Shown one piece after another: positions 1-10,574 of a DNA stretch of 64,000 bases. Made by a program: the position numbers and the translations under genes. Under the pieces are notes generated by a model. That model saw nothing but the letters and a program-made list of their open reading frames with translations, had not been told where the DNA came from and made no database searches. The stretch spans positions 5,968,997 to 6,032,996 of the forward strand of contig JBCNJP010000019.1 in the NCBI GenBank assembly GCA_039602395.1, in the 5' to 3' direction. Numbering within the stretch: the stretch's first letter is position 1; each line of letters begins with the position of its first letter. The stretch is from Deinandra increscens subsp. villosa. Its lineage: Eukaryota; Streptophyta; Magnoliopsida; Asterales; Asteraceae.

Positions 1-452
1 ATCAATCCTTTCTTCTCCATCATCGTTGTACCCCAAGATTGTTGATGGCAATGTTCTTTGCAAACATGAAGTTGCTGCAGTAAAAAAAGTTGATGGGAGG
101 CGGAGTTCTAGACCCGGGCATGAATTTTTTTGTTGTCCATTTTGGCCTGTAAGTATTTCTCATCTTTAATTGTATGAATATTGTTGAAAAAATACGAACT
201 TATGCCTACATCTTCTTGTTACAGAATTTTGATTGTAAGTTTTTTGTTTGGAAAGCCGACGTGGATGTGTTAATTGAAGCAGATGCAAAGATGGAGGATT
301 TGAAGAACAAAGATTTGCAGATGCGGTTGAAAAACTTGTTAATGGAAAATTTAAAGCTAGCCCAAGAAAACAAAGATTTAGAAGTGAAGCTTCACATGTT
401 GATTGGATTAGGTGTTATCTTACTTGCAATGTATTTTGTATCAAAGATGTAA
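1..452 (+). CDS. GRF-type zinc-finger protein with C-terminal membrane anchor (5' end outside window)
   Basis: Two exons are visible: 1-148 (open at the window edge, so the true start lies upstream) and 225-452, joined across a GT-AG intron at 149-224 in phase 0. Exon 1 carries CKHE, then a PGHEFFCCPFW stretch. Exon 2 opens with NFDCKFFVWKAD. Together these make the C..C...FF.W pattern of the plant GRF zinc finger, a putative nucleic-acid-binding fold. An acidic/charged coiled-coil-like stretch (KMEDLKNKDLQMRLKNLL) follows, then a hydrophobic segment (LIGLGVILLAMYFV) right at the C-terminus, suggesting a tail-anchored membrane protein. Such small GRF plus membrane-anchor proteins are numerous in plants and poorly characterised. 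The family call is fairly sure; the function is unknown. Confidence 0.7.
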
Positions 453-1155
453 TTTCATTTTCTAATCTTTGTAATGAAAATTGAAATGTAATGGGAGTTG
501 GTTTCTGTATCTTTGAAGTTGTTCAATTGACCAATTAATATGGCAATTTTAATTTAGTTGCTTTTTGACTCATTTGTGTTCCATTATCCATTTGACAGAA
601 GCATGTTTGTGTTCCATTTTAGTTGCTGTTGGTTTTTTTAACATACAACCATCCACACAAACCTGCATAATGCATTGTTTGCTTTCCATTTGATTAATAT
701 GTACACAAACTGTCTTTACTTATACAACTGGGATTAGTTTATTGATATATGGGATGCTTGTTATCCTAAACTGGTCGAATGACTTCAAGCAATTTTTACA
801 AAGTCAAAGTCAGCCATGACTTTAGAGGATAACCATTTGAGTGGTAATATACACAACCTTGAAAGAATATATGTTGAAAATTAAGGACCAGTTCATTCAT
901 TTTTACACAACAACTCAATGTCAACCATGACTTTTAGTCTACATAAAAACCATTTTATGTAAGTAAGGTTACTTGGTTTGACCAATTAAAAACAGTTTGA
1001 CCATTACTTTTAGTCTATATAAAAACCATTTTATGTAAGTAAGGTTACCTGTAGACTAAAAAACCATTTAAGTCTACAACAGTTTAAGTCATTGAAAACA
1101 ATTTGACCAATTAAACCCATTAAAACCAAAATACAAAATCATTTTATTGAACCTA
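453..1155. other. AT-rich spacer, no gene seen
   Basis: This is the 3' flank of the GRF gene. It contains a near-duplicated phrase (about 928-970 and 1002-1048, 'gacttttagtctacataaaaaccattttatg') that leads into the minisatellite. No coding or RNA gene is supported. Confidence 0.5.
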
Positions 1156-1392
1156 CTGAAACAGTTGAGCCATTAAAACATTTTGACCTAGTTGAACCCA
1201 GTTTGAAACCATTACACAAATTAAAACATTTTTGACCCGTTTGAACCCAGTTTGACCCAGTATGACCCATTTGAAACCAGTATGACCCAGTATGACCCAT
1301 TATGATCCATTTGAACCCATTTGAACCCAATATGACCCATTTGAACCCAGTATGACCCATTTGAACCCATTATGACCCAGTATAACCCAGTA
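1156..1392. repeat. Minisatellite of 10-bp units (TTTGAACCCA / GTATGACCCA)
   Basis: A degenerate head-to-tail array alternates two related 10-mers, TTTGAACCCA and (A/G)TATGACCCA, for over 200 bp. A reading frame of 73 codons on the minus strand (1139-1360) exists only because the 10-bp period encodes a repeating GHTGF/GSNGF peptide; it is not evidence of a gene. Confidence 0.85.
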
Positions 1393-1408
1393 TTCCTACA
1401 TACAAAGC

Positions 1409-1508
1409 CAAAACATAGATAATCTGATTAAATCAACCAAAACATAGATAATCTGATTTAATCAACCAAAACATAGATAATCTGATTAAATCAACCAAAA
1501 CATAGATA
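1409..1508. repeat. 29-bp tandem repeat, about 3.5 copies
   Basis: The unit 'aaaacatagataatctgatt' plus 'aaatcaacc' occurs three times with a partial fourth. One copy differs by a single base in the run (gattt/gatta). It adjoins the 10-bp minisatellite. Confidence 0.85.
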
Positions 1509-2700
1509 CCCTAACATGACTGGCACATGTCATGGTATTTATGGGGAATTGTGGACGACGTTAGGGCCAAGGACTCAATTCACACAGACAGTGCAAACTA
1601 CAGAGTGTGAGACGGCGAATTTTCAACCTTTGGACTCAGGTGGCAAAGGTTGGCAAACCACAGGGACGCAACCGTAATTAACCCTTTAATATATTTTATT
1701 TTTAAATGTGTTTTATGTTATAAATGAACTTGGTATTATAATTTTTATCAAATTTCAAAATTAAAATAGAAATTAACATAAGATTTTATGATTTAAATTT
1801 AATTATTTTATGTATTTTGTAATTTTTTATGTAAAATTATAATTTAAATCATTATTATCTTTACAAAATTTTAAAAACAAAAAAAAATTCGGGTCAAATG
1901 GGTCGTGTTCGGGTCAACCCATAAATATTCGTTTGTGTTCGGGTTAATGTGTGTTACATGTTTTTCAGGTACGGGTTCGAGTTTTGTTTTTTGGGTTCGG
2001 GTCGGGTTGACCCACCAACCCGTGAACGCGACTCGTTTAACACCCTTAGACCAACCCCCTAGGACATTGATTGGGATATGGGTCGTTGATTCAGATATGG
2101 GGGTTTTCGAATTAATGGTCGGAAGATTGCAATTGAAATCAAAATGATTCAAAATCATTTAATGGTCGAACCCAATGCTTCGATCTGGTTTAATGCTTCA
2201 AAACGCGGTGTTGGTAACATTTTGATGATTTGATTGCTAATCTTTAGTGGTGGTCTTCATAAAAGGCTAAAAGCTGATGGTGATGGTGTTGGTCAAAAGA
2301 TCATCAAAAGATTTTCAAATTAGGGTGACCAGATTTGATGGGGGTGGTGTTGGTCAAACCTTAGCTTCTGGGTGGGTGGGTGGGTGGTGGTGATGGTGAG
2401 TGAGGACGGAGAGGGAGATCTGGATTTTTTTAAGAGCAACATATGGAGATCTGTATGATGTTAATGGGGATATAGAAAAGAAAGATATGTTTTAAATTTT
2501 TTTTTTTTGAAAATTATATCTTTGTCTTTTAAAAAAATAATTAACAGAAAACGTGAAAGGAGTTAAAAATGGACTAGAATTAAAACAAAAAGAAAACATC
2601 AGGACTAAATTTTTTTAAAGTTTAAACTGAAAAGGCTCTAAAGAAAATTAGAAGTTTTTCAAAATTTAGAAATGAAATGACCACTACTTTGTTTATGATA
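1509..2700. other. Non-coding spacer with transposon-like GGGTT-rich segment
   Basis: 1540-1690 holds a relic of the 'caaaccacagggacgcaa' type seen in inverted-repeat elements. 1885-2045 is rich in GGGTTCGGGT/GACCC words in both orientations and can fold back on itself. 2371-2386 is a GGGT simple repeat. Small ORFs here on both strands (for example 1871-2158) are mutually overlapping and match nothing I recognise. Confidence 0.4.
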
Positions 2701-2724
2701 TTAACAACAGTTTGTTATCAATCA

Positions 2725-2927
2725 TTCTAGGTGAGGAACACGAGTACTTGAGTTCGGACTCTATTTGCAAATCAGACGATGTTGAAGAAAACGTTGCTAC
2801 CAACATTTACTCTCCTGATTTCCTTAATGGATTACAGTTTTCTGGTTTGCCAAGTCACGGGTTAATTCTAAAGATCGGTGCCCCTGTTATGTTGCTTCGA
2901 AATCTTGATAAAAAATGGCCTTTGTAA
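2725..2927 (+). pseudogene. Helitron-type PIF1 helicase fragment
   Basis: The translation reads EEHEYLSSDSI, then SPDFLNGLQFSGLPSHGLILK, then GAPVMLLRNLD. These are hallmark C-terminal blocks of PIF1-like DNA helicases carried by plant Helitrons. Only about 65 residues survive. The ATPase motifs that should lie upstream are absent, and the frame stops just after RNLDKKWPL where the family continues with an N-G-T block. It is a decayed scrap of an autonomous Helitron, not an active gene. No matching Helitron terminus was found beside it. Confidence 0.75.
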
Positions 2928-2929
2928 AT

Positions 2930-3860
2930 AGACGTGTTATTTTCCTTCTAATCTGGAACAAAAGACTTTCTTTCCTTTCTTTTCATTTCTTTTTTTATCT
3001 TCCTTGAGTGAACTCGGGAACGGAGCTTAAATCAAATTGCCAGATTCTATCATCCTTACCCACATCTTCTCCTGGCGACCTGCAACAATAATTTTAGGAG
3101 AGTTAATTCAAACATAGATGCGAATGACCCATCAACTCTAATCAAAGATGGTATATCAGTCCATTCGGAATGTGGATTGCAAGTTTTAGAAACCCTAATC
3201 AAATGCGGTATGAAAAAAAATGTTTTTTCTCAACGTAGTTCGCTTGATAACCTTTATTATTTTTTAATTTTTATATCGTTATTTTAATTTTCTTTAATTC
3301 ATTTTAAATTGTTTTTTAAAGCGTTTCATTAGCTTTAATTTTAGTCAACATCATTGTCTTTATATATCTATTTTTTAGTGTTATATTTAATAAGGTCTCT
3401 TATTTTAACATGTTATGTTGCATTTTTGTTTATTACATCCTGTTTTAGAAATATTATTATTTGTGTACACGTTGTCTTCTTCGAGAAAACACATAAATAG
3501 TAAAATGTAGTTTATTTAGTGTTTCAATAGGATATAACAAAACAAAGTTATCACTTATCGATTAATTAGGTCTGGTTATGATGAATAAAAAAGCCTGTAC
3601 TCGATCTATATTCAATCTATATAATTCCATTTGTAACTCGTCCATCTATAAATTCTATACTACGTTATTTTTCACCAACGTACCAATTTCATGAAAATAA
3701 ATTAAAAAGAACATCATTCAAATTCACCAAAATGAGAGCTAAAGAATGAATCTAGCCTATATATGCTTGTACGTTCATAAGTCTCTATGTATATGTACTA
3801 GTCACCATGGATGTACAGAGACACTTGTACACATGTAACATGTCTCACCTCCAGGTGTTG
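2930..3860. other. AT-rich upstream region of the 11S globulin gene
   Basis: No coding signal is seen. The proximal 150 bp contain several CATG cores, including a near-RY element CATGCC at about 3870, and a CACCTCCAGGTG palindrome at about 3846. Both are compatible with a seed-specific promoter, but this is only suggestive. Confidence 0.4.
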
Positions 3861-3914
3861 ATGTTGTCATGCCATACCTTCTTACATGTCACTCCCTCCT
3901 TCATCTTCTTCCAC

Positions 3915-3921
3915 TATATAA
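3915..3921 (+). promoter_or_regulatory. TATA box of the 11S globulin gene
   Basis: TATATAA lies 54 bp upstream of the ATG at 3975, the usual distance for a plant gene with a short leader. A CATGCC partial RY motif sits about 45 bp further upstream. Confidence 0.65.
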
Positions 3922-3974
3922 CCCTCATTCACAATATCAATTCGCCACACCACCTTTCAATTCAATAATCAATA

Positions 3975-5695
3975 ATGGCATCCAAAGCGCTTTTAGCTTT
4001 CTTCCTTCTCTTTCTCACATCATCTACTCTTGCTCGCCGCCAGCAATGGCAGCAGCAGCAACAAAACCAGTGCCAGATCCAGAACATCCAGGCCCTCGAG
4101 CCATACAACACTATCCAAGCTGAAGCCGGTGTCACCGAGTTCTGGGACGCCAACGACCAGCAGTTCCAGTGTGCCGGTGTCGACTTCATTCGACACCGCA
4201 TCCAGCCCGGTGGCCTTCTCTTGCCTTCCTACGTCAACACTCCCATCTTAGCCTTCATTGAAAGAGGTATACATACATACATATATGTACTTCTTTTTAA
4301 TTAACAAACTTACTAGAAAATTAATGTAGGTAAGTTTAAGCAGTTAGTTATCAATTAATTGTGCATATATGCATGCAGGTCAGGGTGTTCAAGGGGTTAT
4401 CCTGCCCGGATGTCCCGAAACCTTTGAATATTCGCCGGAAGGGCAACAGGGAGAACGCAGCAGACAAGGATCAGAGGGCAGGTCTCAGCTTCAGGATCGT
4501 CATCAAAAGGTAGAGAACCTAAGGGAGGGTGATGTGGTTGCCATTCCCACCGGAGCAGCTCATTGGCTTCACAACGACGGCGACAATGAACTTGTGGCCG
4601 TCGTCTTCTTCGACACTCAGAACAGTGAAAACCAGCTGGATGAAAACCACAGGGTATGTATTACAGATTAATAATTAATTACACATTTAGCACTTATTTA
4701 CCATGTTAAATTCCGAACTAAAGATTATATAAAATGATGCATGAATAATGTTTCAGAGATTCTTCCTAGCCGGAAATGCTCAAGGCCAGCAAGGCCAGGA
4801 ACAATCACGACCACGCAGACAAGAACAGGATCCACAGAGACAGTCACGCAGACAAAGTAGACGAGGAGGCCGCCAGGAGGAACAGTACGAGAACAGCCGC
4901 AACATCTTCAGCGGTTTGGACGTCGAGTTCATAGCCGAAGCATTCAACGTGGACCGAGAGATCGCCGAGAAGCTTCAGGGACAGCAAGACAACAGAGGCC
5001 ACATTGTTAACGTCGGACGAGACCTTCAAATCATCCGCCCACAACAACACCAACAACAACAGCACGGCGGAGAAGGACAACGACGCCGTAGTGACCGCCG
5101 TCGTGGGGGGTCCGGCGGAGGAGGATGGAGCAACGGTTTTGAAGAAACCATCTGCAGTTTGAAGCTACATGAGAACATCGATAACCCTTCCCATGCGGAT
5201 TTCGTAAACCCGGAAGCCGGCAGGATCGCCAACCTCAACAGCTTCAAGTTCCCCATCCTCGAACACCTTCAGCTCAGCGCCGAGAGAGGCCAGCTCCAGA
5301 GGAACGCAATCCGATCCCCATACTGGACAATCAACGCCCACAGTCTTCTCTACGTGACCGAGGGAGCCCTGAGGGTACAGATCGTCAACAACGAAGGGAA
5401 CTCGGTTTTTGATGACGAGCTCCGGGAGGGACAGGTGGTGGTCATCCCCCAGAACTTTGCGGTGATCAAGAGAGCCGGTGAACAGGGGAGCAGGTGGATT
5501 TCTTTCAAGACCAATGACAACGCCATGATATCCAACCTCGCCGGCCGTGTGTCTGCGATCAGCAGCCTCCCGGTAGATGTGGTGGCCAACTCCTACCAGA
5601 TGTCCAGAGATGACGCTCAGCGTCTCAAGTTTAGCCAGCGGGAGACGGTTTTGTTCAGCCCAAACCGTGACCAAGGGAGGAGGGCTTCGGCATAA
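3975..5695 (+). CDS. 11S globulin (legumin/helianthinin-type) seed storage protein precursor
   Basis: Exons 3975-4266, 4379-4653 and 4757-5695 join with GT-AG introns to 501 residues. Residues 1-20 form a signal peptide ending STLA, so the protein enters the secretory route to protein storage vacuoles. C33 and C66 match the acidic-chain disulfide. C109 (PGCPETF) and C322 (ETICS) match the interchain bond. The Asn-Gly processing site is N315-G316 (WSNGFEET), separating a Gln/Arg/Gly-rich acidic chain from the basic chain. Two cupin domains are evident (VAIPTGAAHWLHND; VVVIPQNFAVIKRAGEQG). Length matches the family. The basic-chain exon is uninterrupted, so the third intron found in many legumin genes is absent. 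An AATAAA lies at 5745. The gene looks intact and, to my memory, is closest to sunflower helianthinin. It is presumably expressed in the maturing embryo. Confidence 0.95.
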
Positions 5696-5744
5696 TATAT
5701 AGTCAAAATGTATGATGTAAGGTGTTTTTCTTTAAGCTTTGAAG

Positions 5745-5750
5745 AATAAA
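5745..5750 (+). terminator. Poly(A) signal of the 11S globulin gene
   Basis: AATAAA lies 50 bp past the stop codon in a T/A-rich trailer; this is the best polyadenylation signal near the gene end. Confidence 0.55.
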
Positions 5751-5998
5751 AGATGTAAGAGAGCTTAATGTGTAATAGCTAAAAGAGTAATAAGAGCTTT
5801 AACTATCCCATAACCACTAATATAATTATCATATAATAATAAATAGATCTATATAACAAAAATAAGTTTCAAAGTTTTTAGTTTTAACGTTACATAAGAA
5901 AACTAAATAAATAAAAGATCTAAAAATATATCCAATACCTGTTTGACACCCATTCACTATTTAACAACAGTAGCAGAATGATATGGTTTTAAAAATAC

Positions 5999-6680
5999 CT
6001 TCAAATCACTATTATTAAGCTCCTTGATGGCAGTAGAAGCCAAAACTTTAGTTTTAAAGGTCCCATTCAAGTCTAGTCTTCGCCTCTCATCATCCGGACC
6101 TGTTTATGTTAATTGGCATCAAAACACATATATAATATATCAAATGACTTTACGAGAGGCGAGAGAGAGAATTACCTCTGTGACTTCTCCTACAGATTCA
6201 CAAAACTCTTTCGGGTCATCCTCAGATGCATCTAGAGGAATTCCACCAAGATATACCTCGTTAATCAATTTTAATATAACAACCAAAATAAAGGTTACAG
6301 CTCAGTCCGACATGCGGGGCAAACGGGCAACAAGCTGCGCCGCAAGCCCTTTTTGAATAGCAAAACCTAAGCGGATAAAAACCAGTTTCTTAGCTCTAGG
6401 AGTCGCTATATGTCCATGTATAACCTTCTGTATCCGCCCGAGCGTGTCCGCAGCATCTGACGCGAGGTGCCCGAACGTGTCAAAAGCAAAGGGGATATAC
6501 CTCTAAACCATAAGCAGGAAGCGCAAGAAGTACTTGATCTCTTTTCTTTAAATCTTCTTCACCTTCAACATCTTCCATTTCTTCATCATTTCCTCCTTTT
6601 TGTTCATATGCTTCCTCTTCTTCTTCCAACTTCTTCATATTCGTCTTTACTCGTGTGAACTTGCATTCGCCTTCACCCAT
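5999..6680 (-). pseudogene. Fragment of an RRM RNA-binding protein gene (hnRNP Q/LIF2-like), split by a retroelement
   Basis: Read on the minus strand. 6504-6680 encodes an acidic N-terminus (KKLEEEEEAYEQ, DEEMEDVEGEED) ending LLALPAYGLE. 6176-6259 continues EVYLGGIPLDASEDD ... FCESVGEVTE, then a GT donor. After an intron, 5999-6099 encodes VRMMRGED, then NGTFKTKVLASTAIKELNN, then a donor. That is the start of the first RRM of hnRNP Q-like plant proteins. The first exon is interrupted by a 234-bp insertion (6260-6493). There is an in-frame stop after MRGED, and no downstream exons precede the globulin gene. It is a dead gene fragment; the family call is fairly confident. Confidence 0.7.
6260..6493 (-). 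mobile_element. 5'-truncated copy of the YLDD-type retroelement family (copy A), with 10-bp TSD
   Basis: On the minus strand it encodes PFAFDTFGHL, then RIQKV and FIRLGFAIQKGLAAQLVARL, matching the C-terminal 65 residues of the element at 43.6-45.5 kb. It is flanked by an exact 10-bp duplication (GATATACCTC at 6250-6259 and 6494-6503). Removing the insert and one repeat restores the reading LLALPAYGLEVYLGGIP of the host exon, so the insertion boundaries are certain. No clear poly(A) tail remains. Confidence 0.85.
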
Positions 6681-6689
6681 GCCTAGGGC

Positions 6690-7226
6690 ATCTTATATTT
6701 TTTAGAATAAAAGCTTGAACAGCAACTGGGATTGATACACAGAAGTATACAATGGGAAGATTGAAACAAATTCAAAGGGGAAAGGGAATGACAAAGTGAT
6801 GGAATTTGTGCCATTAGTTAGATATGGCTCAAGGAGTTCAAAAGAAAAATTCCCAAAATTTAGTTATCAAATGATATAAGAACAATTGTATCTAGCTTCT
6901 AGAGTTACAATCTACCATAAAAAATGAAGTTTTTTTTAGTAATTTGACATTTTTTAGTAATTTGATATGTTTTAATTTAATTTCATGTATATCTACTCAT
7001 ATCTACCCATATCCACCTGATGTTAAAAAAAAGTTCTTTTTGTTTTTTTAGCTTGTCCAACTATGTTGTATATATGCAACATGGTATGTATCATATGTTG
7101 CATATATGTAATATAGTTGGACAGACAAAAAAAATGATTTTTGTTTAGTGTTTTTGTTTTTTTAGGTCATTAGGTTACCATCATGTATATAGACATGAAG
7201 AAGAAAAAAGAAAAAGCACAAAAATT
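6690..7226. other. AT-rich spacer, no gene seen
   Basis: It includes a short imperfect palindrome around 7055-7125 (ttgtccaactatgttg ... atatagttggacag) that could form a hairpin. Nothing else is recognised. Confidence 0.4.
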
Positions 7227-7456
7227 CCTTAAATAAACTTTAATTCAATTGAAATTTAATGGTTTTTACATTAGTTTTAAGTTTGTACAATAAAAATGCT
7301 TTGTATATGAACTTTACCCCTACATAATGACTGGTTTTTCTCCTTAAATAAACTTTAATTCAATTGAAATTTAATGGTTTTTACATTAGTTTTAAGTTTG
7401 TACAATAAAAATGCTTTGTATATGAACTTTACCCCTACATAATGACTGGTTTTTCT
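7227..7456. repeat. Exact tandem duplication of a 115-bp unit
   Basis: 7227-7341 and 7342-7456 read identically by eye, including the ends CCTTAAATAAAC and GGTTTTTCT. No divergence was noticed, so the duplication is very recent or a possible assembly artefact. A run of 13 or more G follows at about 7592. Confidence 0.9.
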
Positions 7457-7629
7457 TTTGGATACAACAATCATATTTTCTATATTGCGATATTTTCTAT
7501 ATTGCACGACAATCCTACTTTCTATGTGAGGACTGCTTATGTAATTTGCAAGTTTCCATAGTTTGTGGCCAATATGTTAGTTTAGCAAAGTAGGGGGGGG
7601 GGGGGGCTATGTGTAAGTTTCATTAAAGT

Positions 7630-7836
7630 TGTTATGTTACCGTTTGTATTAACCTTAGTTAATCGGGATTAACTCGAGTTTAGGAGTTAGGTAATGTTAG
7701 TTGATTGTATATAAGCTCTCATGATTCATAGAGCTTTATGATCCGATTTCTTTCTTCTTGTAAACTTCATATTCTTCAATAAAGGATTAGTCATTTCCAT
7801 TCAATTTCTAAGTCTGATTTGTGTGTTAATTCAACA
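7630..7836 (+). mobile_element. Possible solo LTR (copia-like)
   Basis: The segment starts TGTTATGTTACC and ends TTCAACA. It has a TATATAAG box and an AATAAAGG signal in the right order, like a short copia LTR. The flanks do not show a 5-bp duplication, so this is tentative. Flanking DNA carries repeated 'ttctatattgca' words (7479-7505 and 7846-7906). Confidence 0.3.
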
Positions 7837-8147
7837 TTCTATTTTTCTATATTGCACGCAATCCTACTTTCTATATTGCAGAACAATCCAATTTTCTATA
7901 TTGCATATTGTTATAGCTAAGAAATTTTTTTTAATTATGTTTTTATTAGCCTTTGACACACGATCACTAATAATGAAAAGGATAATAACTAAAAGTATAA
8001 CCACACATAGGGTTCAGAGATTACGGTCCATGTTTAACAAATTTTGGAAGAAGTCAAGTTCGAAAGATTCTCGTCAGAATTCAAGTTCGAAAGATTCTCG
8101 TCAACCAATTTTATATATAAAGTCCATTTGCTATCATTCTCAACCAA

Positions 8148-8240
8148 AGCACGTGTAGTCCAGCCGGTTAAGGCTTCGCTTTCCGTTTAAATGGCGCATG
8201 TTCGATTCTCATTTAAACAATTTTTTTTTTTTACTTTCTT
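8148..8240 (+). mobile_element. tRNA-like SINE head
   Basis: A-box-like TAGTCCAGCCGGTTAAGG and B-box-like TGTTCGATTCTC are spaced as in a tRNA gene and followed by a T-rich tail. It does not fold as a full tRNA with a CCA-ready acceptor, so it reads as a tRNA-derived SINE relic. A weaker similar pair (TGGTTGTAGCTCAG, AGGTTTGAATC) lies at 8518-8555. Confidence 0.4.
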
Positions 8241-8559
8241 CCCTCTGTTCGGTTCCCTTCTTTTGATTTTTTTTGTGACCCAGTTAAACAATTGCAAGTT
8301 TGTTGTTTTTCGTTCCTTTTCTTATTATCTTAGTGATAATTACCTTTAAACATGTTAAGTTCTTTTTTTTTATTTAACGTTTTTTTTTACTCAAATGTTT
8401 TAAGAATAAAAAAGTTTTTGTGTATAATTTTGATTAAAAAGCAAACCGTTATACCTTTGTTCTAAATGCAAATATTAACCGAAGGTTTTTCAATGTAGTT
8501 TGTCGTTTTACGGTATGGTTGTAGCTCAGACCAAGGTTTGAATCTGTCATCAAACATTT

Positions 8560-9990
8560 TTGTATAATACTAAAATACTAGATATTATTTTAACTAGTTT
8601 TTATAATAAAGAGGTCTATACATTTCAGTTAACTCTATTCTTATAGCTTAATGTGCAAGAAATTATAAGCTTCACAAAATTTATCCGAAAATATTTCGAG
8701 CTCAGTTTAACTTTTATTTATTTTCTTTACCTTAGCATTGTCAGTGTAGTGTTTGGGTCGTTACATAGTTTTTTCCCTTCTTATATACGTTGCGTCATAC
8801 AGATTCATTTTTTTCTTCACATTATCCCGTGACAAGGCTTGAGTCCCTAAATATACTACATTAGACAACAACACACACTCTAATGTCTAATTTTTTTTTT
8901 ACGCGAATTAGCTTAAGTTGGATAAGATTCAACAAAGGTAATACAACGCAACTGCTTGAGCCCCTTACATGCTAACTTACATGTCGCCGGTTATAACATT
9001 CTAGGCCGCAAATTCTTTTAGAATTTTTTCTTTGTTAATTTTTTTATACATTTAATTAGATTTAGACAAATTTTTTACTCTCATAATATTTTTCTCTCCT
9101 AATTTTTTAGTTCGCACAAGATTTATTGGTTTTTTGTGTTTCGATTTTTTACATGGCTACTTTGATATCTTTTGCAATGCGCTACCTTATACTCTTATAA
9201 ACCTATATTTTCTCTATTTTATTTACTCTTTTCCTGCATTTTTCCGGATTACCGCAGCAACACGCGGTCAATCTCTAGTTTAAAGCAAACATGAACACGT
9301 TTGTTGTCACTAGGATAATTACTCACCTAATCTAGATATACTAGCTCGAAAACAAACAAAAACCGATTGTAGTTATACAAGTTAAAAAAAAAAAAAACCT
9401 AAACCTCGGGTTTAGATCTAAGCTTCAAGTATCATAACCCTAAAAGAATAATTGCGTACCATACACTCCTGATATTCTTGTACCGTCGAAAATTCAAAAG
9501 ATGTTACGTCACGTGAAGTTTCGAGCTGTATGTAAAGCTTATGGACAAGGGTGTTTACGTGTGGATCTCTACGTCAAACTAGTTGGAGACACAAACCGAG
9601 ATGTAACATTTAGGCCTTAACGTCACGTTAAAAGAGAGTGTTTGACCAAAAACCATTCGTGTATATATGAAATCCCAAAATATAACTTTAAGAAAAATAA
9701 AACACCCTCCTTTACTTTCCAAGTCGTGAATCTTGTTCTCCTTTTTTATTCCATTCTCGGCGTCAAGCAGCCAGCAGGTAGGACTGCCCCACTCAGCCGT
9801 CGAACTCCCCTTCAAAATCTTGTTCTCCTTTTTTATTCCATTCTCGGCCTAACTCAAAACACCAACAAATTATTATGGGCTTATGGCCCAGTCTTTTGTT
9901 ACATTTGGACTATTTAATTTCGCAGGTCCGGTGATTTATATTTTACAAGCATTAGTATTTCACATGGGAGTTGGGAACATTTTTTATTTT
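8560..9990. other. AT-rich spacer with a 33-bp spaced direct repeat
   Basis: 'aatcttgttctcctttttt' plus 'attccattctcggc' occurs at 9729-9761 and exactly again at 9816-9848, 87 bp apart. No gene is supported; the ORFs at 9579-9917 overlap on both strands and resemble nothing known. Confidence 0.5.
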
Positions 9991-9994
9991 TTTA

Positions 9995-10293
9995 GAGTAA
10001 ATTGTCATTTTCGTACATGTGGTTTGCTTGGAATTGTCAATTCAGTCAAATAGTTTAAAAATTGTTAATTTCATCTCCGTGCTTTGAAAAAAGTACCAAT
10101 TTACTCCAAAATATTGTAAAAAATTGTCAATTTTGTCCCCGTGGTTTGCCAATTCTGTCCAAAAAAAAATTGCTAGTTTTGGACTGAATTGGCAATTTTT
10201 ACAAATCACAGGGACGCAATTGACAATTTTTAAATTATTGAACTAAATTAATAATTTTGAGCAAACCACAAAGACGGAATTGACATTTTAATC
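9995..10293. mobile_element. Degenerate inverted-repeat element (MULE/MITE-like)
   Basis: It begins GAGTAAATTGTCATTTTCGT and ends with the inverted equivalent (ACGGAATTGACATTTTAATC). The interior repeats 'attgtcaatt' and 'gtggtttgc' phrases in both orientations. The terminus resembles that of the foldback MULE at 57459. No target-site duplication can be read in the flanking T-runs. Confidence 0.45.
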
Positions 10294-10574
10294 TTTTTTT
10301 TGTAATAGTTGTTTCGAACATAGCAGTAGTTCTAAGCATCCAACAATTCTTCAACATATGCACTAATTTAACATGAGTAATAATATGTAGTTTTAGTTCA
10401 CAGTTTGTAATTTTTGTTCACAGTTACATTAAGTCATCAATTATTGTTTACATATTTAACTTAAAGTTAAATTATAACAATTGTTTTGTACTTCAACCGT
10501 TTTTAGTCTCAAGTTTGGGTTAACCATATCATTTTAGCTCATTTTCTTCATAACACACCAAATATCCATATCCA

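Noticed and set aside
1139..1360. 73-codon minus-strand ORF with GHTGFKW-like peptide repeats
   Set aside because: It is the translation of a 10-bp minisatellite; no start context or homology supports a gene.
1409..1508. Regular 29-bp repeats as a possible CRISPR array
   Set aside because: No spacers, directly contiguous units, and eukaryotic nuclear context.
4844..5674. Long minus-strand ORFs opposite the 11S globulin exon 3
   Set aside because: Shadow frames of a GC-rich, codon-biased exon; the + strand product is unmistakable.
8148..8240. Functional tRNA gene
   Set aside because: A and B boxes are recognisable but acceptor and anticodon arms do not pair convincingly, and a T-rich SINE-like tail follows.
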